64,000 nt of DNA from contig JALBUN010000047.1 in the NCBI GenBank assembly GCA_025174535.1, positions 496,001 through 560,000 of the forward strand, written 5' to 3'. Source of the stretch: Cantharellus purpuraceus (taxonomy: Eukaryota; Basidiomycota; Agaricomycetes; Cantharellales; Hydnaceae). The notes under the pieces are model-generated. The model ran no database searches and was not told where the DNA came from. It saw nothing but the letters and a program-made list of their open reading frames with translations. Both the position numbers and the translations under genes were made by a program. Shown one piece after another: positions 53,122 to 64,000 of the stretch. The number at the start of each line of letters is the position of its first letter. Positions within the stretch are counted from its first letter, which is position 1.

Positions 53122-53845
53122 AGCCGTTTGCTTTGACTTTGCACTCCAACGCGCACCGCGCATTTTGATGCGGTTGACAGCCAGACCGAACTGGAATTTT
53201 CCACTCCAATGCTTGAGATTTGACATTAGGTAGCATAATAAAAACTGTTCCTATAGTTGATAGCTACAGAATCTCGAAGAGCTTTTGGCCTGCTGATCCT
53301 CCATTCCCGCACTGCTGCGCAAGGCTCTGGGGGAGCCTACCCATATTTTTCCAGCACATCTAGGCCACTTTGCACGGGCGGTCCTTTCTCGAACTGTATA
53401 TAATATTATTCCATGAATTTTTTCGAAGAGATTTTTGGTGGGGAACGAAGAGATGTTGTCACGCGTGGGAGCATATACTGAGCCCAGGTTAATGCCCCTG
53501 AATAGTCAAAGTTTGGACACGCCAGCTTAGAAAATCTCTCCAACAAAATTGAGGGAATGATGTTATCTGCAGTTTGAGAAAGGATCGCCTACGCAAAGTG
53601 GCCTAGATGTGCTGGAAAAATATGGGTAGGCTCCCCCAGAGCCTTGCGCAGCAGTGCGGGAATGGAGGATCGGCAGGCCAAAAGCTCTTCGAGATTCTGT
53701 AGCTATCAATGTAGGAACAGTCTTTATTATGCTATCTAATGTCAAATCTCAAGCACTGGAGTGGAAAATTCCAGTGCGGTCTGGTTGTCAACCGCATCAA
53801 AAATGCGCGGCGCGCGTTGGAGTGCGAAGTCAAATGCAAACGGCT
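53122..53845. repeat. Long inverted repeat, two 275-bp arms, 173-bp loop
   Basis: Arms 53122..53396 and 53570..53845 are reverse complements with roughly 90-95 percent identity by eye; the region around GAATCTCGAAGAGCTTTTGG is identical for over 100 bp. The loop 53397..53569 is unrelated. A transcript would fold into a long hairpin. It may be a fold-back element or two copies of a repeat in opposite orientation. Confidence 0.88.
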
Positions 53846-53875
53846 GTAATTGAATTTCTTACTCTCAAGATAGTA

Positions 53876-53923
53876 TTGTCGGCTCGGCTACAGTTGAACG
53901 TTCAACCGTAGCCGAGCCGACAA
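53876..53923. repeat. 48-bp near-perfect palindrome
   Basis: TTGTCGGCTCGGCTAC and its complement GTAGCCGAGCCGACAA surround a central GTTGAACGTTCAAC, with only one mismatched pair (A/C). It is GC-rich compared with its surroundings and starts 31 bp after the long inverted repeat. Confidence 0.9.
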
Positions 53924-54193
53924 CGAAAGTTGAACACCGCCGCTCGGATAGGATCAAGCCGACGCATAGTTCGTGTTTTGTTCAGCACATTGAGTCCAGA
54001 TTCTGTGGGTAGCTTCACTGCCATACTATAACAGGTCAGTCGGTTAGTTGTTTCAAACATGGAAATCTGGCGGGTCAGTAGGGTCAGTGTAGAGGAGTCG
54101 ATATGGGTAATGCTTAATTTGGTAACTCGTAGATCATTTTGGTAGCAAACAGGCACTCTTCCAAGTGAATGGTTCGTAAGGATACCGCAGTAG

Positions 54194-54505
54194 ATGGAGG
54201 TTGATGCTGATGCTGATTTAGATGGCGAGGACGACGAGTTTGAAATCCAAGCAGCCAAACCAGCCACTCCATCAGCACCTAGTCGACAAGTAGTATGCTT
54301 TCATGATGATCTCACATTGATCTTGTCAGGTTCGAGTGCTTTCAGGAAAGGCTATCATATTACAATCAAAGATTTGCTTAACTGGTCTGTGGAGACAGGT
54401 TGGGACATGTTTTGGGACACAGGGAAGCATTATCATGACGAGATGATTTCCTACAAGTTACTGTCTCAGGTGTCTCAGGTGAATGCTCAGGATGTCATCT
54501 CATGA
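54194..54505 (+). CDS. Hypothetical protein, 103 aa
   Basis: An open frame starting MEVDADADLDGEDDEFEIQ, with an acidic N-terminus then a region (SSAFRKGYHITIKDLLNWSV, DMFWDTGKHYHDEMISYKLL) that looks like normal protein. There is no matching intron or neighbour exon and no recognised domain. It could be the last exon of a broken gene. A solo LTR begins 59 bp downstream. Confidence 0.3.
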   Translation: MEVDADADLDGEDDEFEIQAAKPATPSAPSRQVVCFHDDLTLILSGSSAFRKGYHITIKDLLNWSVETGWDMFWDTGKHYHDEMISYKLLSQVSQVNAQDVIS

Positions 54506-54564
54506 TGGCCTAGATCAACTAGACTACATTACTGTCAATATTATCCATTAAAATTATATCTAGT

Positions 54565-54774
54565 TATTGTAATCTAGACAGGTAAACTCAGTGTGCGTAT
54601 TAAACACAACTGAGGGAAGATAACAGCTGTGACCCCTTTATATAAGGACACAGCTGTGGAACAAATATTAGTGTAATAAAAATGTGTTAAAGAAAATGAA
54701 TATAATAATAGATTGGCGTTGACGGGATACCATGTGGATCGGATACATAAGATCCTAAGTTCCACATTCCAACA
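54565..54774 (-). mobile_element. Solo copia-type LTR (210 bp), TSD CTAGT
   Basis: In minus orientation TGTTGGAATGTGGAAC to GATTACAATA, flanked by CTAGT (54560-54564 and 54775-54779). It contains a TATATAAGG box near 54640. Its sequence differs from the LTR of the element at 47184, so it is a second copia family. It lies about 250 bp upstream of the racemase-like gene. Confidence 0.9.
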
Positions 54775-55029
54775 CTAGTGATTTGGACATTTTGACCCCT
54801 CCAACCGGGTCTGATCGGTCAAGATTGCAATGACCGTCGTCGACCCAAATGCTAAAGCGCTAATAATCCGGGTCAGTAAACACTGTGCGACGCCACATGC
54901 CGAGCTGCCGTCAAGCGCCGTAACTTCAAGTTGGGCCAATGATTGATGTGATATCATTCCCCCCCACCATCAAAAAGGCTGAGATATAATTAGGGAAAAG
55001 CACGCTTTCGTTGGCCCCATTCTTGTGAA

Positions 55030-56681
55030 ATGTCTTTTTCGGCGACTCCACTCTCTGCTATCAAGGTTGTCGAGGTATGGAAGAACCACTATAACACGAA
55101 GTGATACACTCTCAAATCAACGGATCACCGCATTAGTTTGCTGGCCTTGCCCCAGGTCCCTTTTGTGGTGCACAATTCTTCTGCTTTTCCCGTCCTTCAA
55201 GCTCAGCTCATGACCGTTGACTTAACATAGGACTCTTCCTTTCCGACTGGGGGGCGTCTGTCGTTCGCATCGACAGAACAGACCGGGCCGCAGAAAAAGA
55301 CGTTCTGGCTCGCGGAAAGCGGTCAATTGCTGTCAACCTTAAAGTCAAAGGAGGAGTGCAACTACTGAAGAAATTAATTGCGCAAGCAGATGTGCTCATC
55401 GACCCCTTCCGTCCCGGAGTCCTTGAGAGGCTTGGGTTGGGACCAGATGTTTTTCTCGGAATAAATGGTCTGAATCGAAAACTAGTTTTCATGCGCATTG
55501 TTGGGCAAGTCATTTCATACCTATCGAATAGTGCATTTGGGTAAGTTCGCAAATGTCACTAGGTTCTCGCGTACTGGACATCACAAAGATATGGCAGGTA
55601 TGTTTAAGTTACCTTGTTTCGTTATTTTTTATCAGGTCTCAATCATAGTTTAGGACATGACTTGAACTACCTCGCTATTAGCGGCATTCTTTCCGTGGGT
55701 TGACGTCAAACCTATGACTTTTCTAGTCGAAAATGTCCTGACATGTATCGACGTAGATGATGCCCCATGCAAGCCCAGAGGGACGCCCCTCCTTCCCGCT
55801 CAACATTCTCGCTGATTTCGCAGGAGGCGGCTTGATGGCTGCAACAGGTGTCCTGCTTGCTCTTATAGAACGTTACAAGAGTGGACTCGGGCAGGTGGTG
55901 GAAACTGACATGGTATTTACAATCGGCATCATATTCTTGTGATTGACTTAGCCTTGTTCTTGCAGGTTTCGGGGACGCGATACGTGTCCTCATTCCCTCT
56001 CATTCATCAAGCCCTTCGTAGCCCGACTTTCTTCCACCCCACTGGAGCTAATCATTTCGATGGGGGGGCACCTTATTACAGCGTGTACCGTTGTAAAGAC
56101 GGGGGATGGTTCACTGTGGGGGCCCTTGAGCCTCAATTTTATGCCAAATTCTTAGAAGGTTTTCTCCCTGCCCTCCCGGCTGACTTCCGTGTCCCAGGTT
56201 TAGAACATGGGTCTTCATGGAAGCCGACACCACAGAAGCAGTTTGATAGGGCACAATGGGCAGACATGCGAAAGGTCTTTGAGGCAGGGTTTTTGACACG
56301 GACACGAGATCAATGGACGGACATTTTTGATGGTTGGTGATGCTAAAGTCTCGCATGCTGATTTCTGACTTTCAATACTTCTGGCTAATTCAAGGAAAGG
56401 ATGCGTGTGCAGTTCCGGTGCTGACTCCGGCTGAAGCCGTCGCCCATTCCACGCCAGCCTCCTCAATCCCGCATCCGCATCCTCGCCTGCTGCGTACTCC
56501 CGCTCCCGCCTCCGTCACAGGGAGCTCTGCTGCCCGGGAGTTGGAGACGGACATTTCAGTGCAACCTGGTGCTCACACTGCGGAAATCTTACGCGAGCTC
56601 GATATCTCCAACGACGAGCAGCAAAAGCTCGCAGAGGAAGGCGTCATCCGAAAGAGTGGGATGGTATCTGCTTCTCTGTAA
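55030..56681 (+). CDS. CoA-transferase family III, alpha-methylacyl-CoA racemase-like, 411 aa
   Basis: Eight exons: 55030..55074, 55137..55167, 55231..55504, 55563..55597, 55654..55694, 55757..55912, 55966..56332, 56395..56681 (412 codons). Motifs: [11 protein letters not shown] then [48 protein letters not shown] with the likely catalytic His, LADFAGGG with the likely catalytic Asp, and [15 protein letters not shown]. The family epimerises 2-methylacyl-CoA or moves CoA between acids, often in peroxisomes; the C-terminus here (SASL) is not a clear targeting signal. Intron 3 (55505..55562) has a GCAAGT donor. The Pro/Ala-rich insert near 56480 is usual in this family's fungal members. Confidence 0.88.
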
Positions 56682-57582
56682 CGCACATGTATGTGTATGA
56701 AGGTTCGGCAATATGACTTGCCATTGAAATGTATGAGGCACCAAGCAGAAGGAAAGCCCTCTTCAGTGAATTTAATGCGACTTTGACCTCACAAATACCT
56801 ACGGTTCGTCTGGGGACGCTGCTTAACTGCAATATCTCGAAGAGGAACTTCAGTCATCACCTAGCGTCTCCACAAGCCCAGCATTAGTTGGACTCTGATC
56901 ACATCTCAAGAGCTCATATGGCGTGCAAACGTTTGTAGAAGGCATACCAGTTTTCTTGAGCGATCTTTGATTTCAACGGTGGAAAAGAAGAGTTCAAGGG
57001 GTCTGGTCGAAGCCTTGAATTGCACCGAAGGGAATGGTCATTAGTAGGGCACTGGTGATTCTGGGCGATGCTCAGATATCTGTGGAAAACATTAAAACTC
57101 AAACTATCAAGATGTAAGCTCTGCCAATGTTTCAACTAGCTGAATAGACCGGATAAAAAAAACAGTTACTTTCCAAGATCACTTTATGATACAAGAGAAA
57201 TTTCTCGGGCCCAGTTGGTGAAAGTTGAAAATGGCGGCCGCGCTACGTAGGGGGAGGGTGCACCAGAGTTGATATCGCCAGAGCAAAGGCTTTCCATAAA
57301 TCCCACTGGCATTTGGGGATAGAATATTACCACCGCTTCTCAAATGACTGGGAAAAGCATAAATGCTTTACAGATGGCGTTATTAGCATTGCTATCTACG
57401 TATATACGCAGGGCTACGTCGCTTTCAAGTCCAATCGAAGTTTTAGGATACATGAGATTTAAAAAGTTTCAAGTGGCGCCCCGGTCTTGAACGAAGTGCG
57501 TAACGATGTCATTATTGTGTCGTAGTCAAATGTTAAATGTTCAAGCTTGGAAAGCAAATGAAACGTCAATTTGCACTTAGGA
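56682..57582. other. Intergenic between convergent genes
   Basis: Holds the 3' ends of the racemase-like gene (plus) and the GMC gene (minus). A 73-codon minus frame at 56914..57135 shows no domain. I see no repeat or transposon signature. Confidence 0.4.
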
Positions 57583-60560
<2,978 letters not shown>

Positions 60561-60621
60561 GGAGTGAGTGCTTGAGTTATGGTTCGGTCGTAGCGTCAAT
60601 GACGATGGATGCTGGTGAGCT

Positions 60622-60631
60622 CATCATATAT
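60622..60631 (-). promoter_or_regulatory. TATA-like box of the GMC gene
   Basis: On the minus strand GTATATATGA lies about 65 bp before the ATG at 60560. I chose the start at 60560 rather than 60599 because only it puts the hydrophobic signal sequence at the very N-terminus. Confidence 0.5.
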
Positions 60632-62023
60632 ACACGTCTATACTCCGCAAGCGCCGTAGATCATGCCCACTGGATCAATCATACCCAATGGACCAATCAT
60701 AATAACACTTAAAATAAGCAGTCGCGTCTTATCCTCCGGATCGCTTGTCCTGACCCTTACCCTGTGTCGACTTGGAGACAGTGTCAATCTACAGGCACTA
60801 GTGGTGGAGAGATGGTCTCGAATGCAAGCAGTGGCTGTGTTTCCCCTGACATAACGGCCCCGTCGCCATTCACGGGGCACGCAACCCCCCCCTCCCCACC
60901 ACGACTCCATACCCACCCCCACCCATAGTACCAAACACCCTAATGAGAATGTACACAAATAAAGACAGTCCGACATAGGCCGTAAACGGCCTACAGTGAC
61001 TATAATGGAACATATCTATCTATCTATCCCCTGACATAAACGAGACCCTTCCCAGCTCCAGTGGGACGCGTGACCTCAACCTTCGACGTGTCCAAGTTGG
61101 TTCCTTGACAACAAAAGATCTTCTCACAAATGTCAAAAGTTGATGTTAGACCAAACTGTGAATGTCGTTGTATATCAAATAGGTTCTTTTTTGCAACTTG
61201 TGAAAGGTACGCGAGAACGGCTGTGCCTCCCAAACGGCATAAACCTGGAATGAGCTCGGGTGATACGCTTACAGATAGGATCTACACTATTATGTCATAT
61301 CCGATCATCAACCACATCTTACGTTTCAAAACGAGAAAGGTCTTTCTCATCCCGAGAACCGCAATGTCCGCGTGGTTCGTATGTCAGAACCGTGACGTGG
61401 CGTGACACCATCACTGATGCAACATACTGACGCCCAGATAACTTCCTCTTACATAAGTCTGGCGGTGGATCCGCCTACCATTTGAAACAACAGAACCCCA
61501 TTTGAAACACCAGAACCGTTCCTAGGGAGCATTCATTGCTTATCCAGTGGCACGAACGTTTCGAACTCAATCGAGGATCTGACATACATGTTCACGTATC
61601 CACCACAAGCGTTCAGCTCGTTGGGATCCAACGCGCGCCGTATACACCGCGGACAGAAAGTCTGGGCCTTTAACAATTCGACTACGTGTTAAGGTCATGC
61701 GGAGAGGGGTATGTGCGCAGCGAGCAGCATCTATCTGGCAGCGCTTCGTCCATATCGCGGAACCAGCCTTTTAGCAGTCTGGCTACGCGTCTATGTACCT
61801 TTCTATTGAACTCCATCCAGTCTTTACACCGCGGACTTCCTGCCGGCCCCCACTTACCTGGTTAGCCGGAATCACCATGCTAAAAAACCTTTCATTAAAA
61901 ATTACAACAAGTTCAACTGAAGTACAAAGGTACACTATATGGAGGTCTGAGTGCCCCATTTCCCATTGTCTCTCTTCCCGCGCGGGACCAAGAAATTTGA
62001 TATCGACACATCATACAGTTGTC
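60632..62023. other. Intergenic region upstream of GMC gene and downstream of P450
   Basis: Contains a C-rich tract at 60885-60925, a short (TATC)n run at 61013-61027 and the small inverted pair TAGGCCGTAAACGGCCTA at 60977. ORFs here are short and without domains. No gene is supported. Confidence 0.45.
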
Positions 62024-64000
62024 TCATGCAGCCACCTGGCGGATGACCCGCTCCACCTCAAGGGTCTGTGGTTTGATGCTGGTCTTGAAAGGCATGGGAG
62101 CGCTGGTGTGAAACGCTCGTAAAGTTATCAAATCAAGAAAGGGTTTAGCAAGTACCTAAACAATCCTGGTGTGTAGTCCCGTCGTGGTGTTATCGGGTTT
62201 CCATCTGCACCGATCGCCTTTTGGATGTCGAACATTGCCAGGACAGATGCAACAGCCAGCCACGTGAACTCATCAACGACGTGGCGGCCTGGACACATTC
62301 TGTTTTCATGTGTTACATCGGAGTGTTAGTGACCACTGGCCTGAAAGTGGTATATCATGACTGACCGTTTTCCAAACCCAAAACCTTCCATCGTGGAATC
62401 GGCGCAACGTCCGTTGGCATCGAGATGGCGTTCGGGAATGAATTCGAATGGTTTCGAGTACTGTGTTTCGTCATGCAGAACCGACCTGTTAATGTGACTT
62501 AGCCACGTACATTAGATGAAACTCGAAAGACGTACCACGTGTTGAAAATGACCAAACTTCCAGCTGGGATGAAGTATCCCCCGACTACATCGTCCTTGGC
62601 AAGACAACGAGGTAAACCTAGGGTCGCCGAATTACATAATTGAATACAAAACGTGGCAAGAAGAAGGAAACGAGAAGCTTCTTACCCACGGGCGCTGGGG
62701 GCGTCAACCGGAAGAGCTCTTTCACAAATGCTTCTGTGTAGGGTAACGAGGGTCTGTCGTCGTGCTTGGGCAGTCGGTCTTTCCCACAGTGATCGTGTAT
62801 TTCTCGTTGAGCTTTGCGTTGGGCGTCGGGATAGAGTGTCATGATGAGTAAGGACGAGAGGAGCATAGATTTGGTGCCGGTTACTCCCGCTGCGTTTGAC
62901 ATCAATTCAAAACACGGAAGAGATAAGAATGGTAAGTGGGCTGAATCACATTGCAAGATAGGGTGTTAAGTGCGTACCATTGTAGGAGGTGGCGGCGGTT
63001 TGTTTGATGGAGAAATCATCTTGGCTGTCTGCGAGGAGAGTTGAGATGTACGAAGCGGCTGCCTTTCCTTGCGCCTGTGTAAAACGAATAAACACACGGA
63101 ACACAAGCCATACAAGGGAAGCACTGCCCACCATTTCTTGCTTGACCTTTTCCATGGGTCCGTGAAGGATCTCTTGACATGTCGCGAATGCCGTTCTGGC
63201 GTCCTTTTGAAAGCCGCCTCCGATCATCCACTCGGGGATATAACGGACTGCAAAGGAAAACAATGAAAAACTGTTCCTGAAACGCGCTGAATACTCACAA
63301 CTTGGGAATACATTAACGAGATATGTGCCGCTCGAGATTGCCTTGCTCGTTTCACGCAATGACTTGTTATGTGCCGCCAAAAATTCGTCCTCACCAGTTG
63401 CGGGGATGTTATGCCCATACAGAGTCTTCATGAAAAATCCTATAACAGTTCTGACAAAAGACGTGTTTGAGCCACAGATAGCCTGGTTACACTTGATCGA
63501 ACAATGCAAGATTACCTCTCAACATGGTTGAAAAAGTTTTCTGGGTCGTCGAGTAAGTTGACAAGGAGGCGGTGGACTTCTTGTGTTTCGTAGCCGCGCC
63601 ACTGTTGGACCGATTGTGGATTCATGGCTTGGCCGAGGACTTTGCGGCATTGTGTCCACTGCGGGCCTGGCTGCAAAAGGCCAACGAGCCACCCGCCGTA
63701 CCCCATCCTGACACACCATTGACTTGAGTATAAACGTATATGAACACCACGACATACATGTTCAACATGGGTGCGTTTGGGCGATTTGAATAGAGACCTG
63801 AGCGGGACTCGAAGAGTTCACGACACAACTCGCCGCTATTTACGAGCACCACGCGCATCCCCAGGACGTGTACGGACACAATGGGGCCATACTCCTTCGC
63901 CCACTTGGCGTATGTCAGCCACTCTCTCTCCATGGGCACATCGCGAATATTCCCGAGGATGGGTATGCCCTTCGGCCCCGGTGGAAACGGCGGATTGCTG
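62024..64000 (-). CDS. Cytochrome P450, N-terminus beyond window edge
   Basis: Ten exons are vis​ible: 63758..64000 (cut), 63516..63707, 63299..63450, 63132..63247, 62978..63074, 62686..62889, 62536..62617, 62366..62485, 62156..62299, 62024..62102, about 475 residues. The first visible part has PFPPGPKGIPILGN, the proline-rich hinge, so only the membrane anchor is missing. I-helix ATSYNAGVTGTKSML, K-helix VKELFR (ExxR), and the heme loop GFGFGKRMCPGRH with the ligand Cys. The C-terminus ends TLEVERVIRQVAA. It is a class II, ER-bound mono-oxygenase by family. The sequence resembles fungal P450s of secondary or xenobiotic metabolism, but the substrate cannot be read from it. All introns are GT-AG. 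Confidence 0.9.

Noticed and set aside
56914..57135. 73-codon minus-strand ORF in the intergenic region
   Set aside because: No domain, no splice partner and ordinary length for chance; it lies in the 3' region of two convergent genes.

Overview
The window looks like nuclear DNA of a filamentous basidiomycete, probably an Agaricomycete. Genes carry many 48-74 bp introns with fungal branch sites. Chromodomain Ty3/gypsy and Ty1/copia elements occur with a LINE, and the right end holds berberine-bridge-type, GMC and P450 oxidase genes. The species cannot be named from sequence alone.

Layout. 1-4.8 kb is an AT-rich island of tightly spaced small ORFs of unknown identity; five lie within 2 kb and a neighbour encodes a coiled-coil protein. 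4.8-50.7 kb is a thicket of nested mobile elements. It holds a LINE (6.1-13.0 kb, minus) split by two solo LTRs, a decayed gypsy (family B, 14.4-18.8 kb), three copies of a second gypsy (family A), and a copia element (47.2-50.7 kb) whose reverse transcriptase core is deleted. One family A copy is complete, 35057..42996, with a perfect 5-bp target duplication. Solo LTRs of at least five families, most with clear 5-bp duplications, and six copies of a 565-bp terminal-inverted-repeat element with 3-bp duplications are layered on top. 50.7-64 kb is gene-bearing: an FAD-linked oxidase, an alpha-methylacyl-CoA racemase-like CoA transferase, a secreted-type GMC oxidoreductase and a P450 cut by the window edge. 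I rebuilt the exons of these genes by hand with reading frame preserved throughout.

Main points. (1) Gypsy family A carries an extra gene on the opposite strand between the chromodomain and the 3' LTR. It has its own TATA box and encodes a protein with a coiled coil and a six-cysteine cluster of GAL4-like spacing whose halves look swapped; three copies are seen. (2) The 565-bp element carries a perfect 14-bp-arm hairpin just inside one end. (3) Two 1471-bp arms of family A face each other around a 3.6-kb spacer and are almost identical. (4) Premature stops in the gypsy, copia and LINE reading frames are mostly TGA where the family has arginine, and LTR pairs differ mainly as CG versus TG or CA, which points to cytosine-methylation decay. 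(5) Three separate host genes each contain one probable GC-AG intron.

How the genes may work together: the four right-hand enzymes could form a small oxidative or CoA-linked metabolic group, but this is inference from proximity. The rest of the window is a record of transposon insertion, recombination to solo LTRs and decay.
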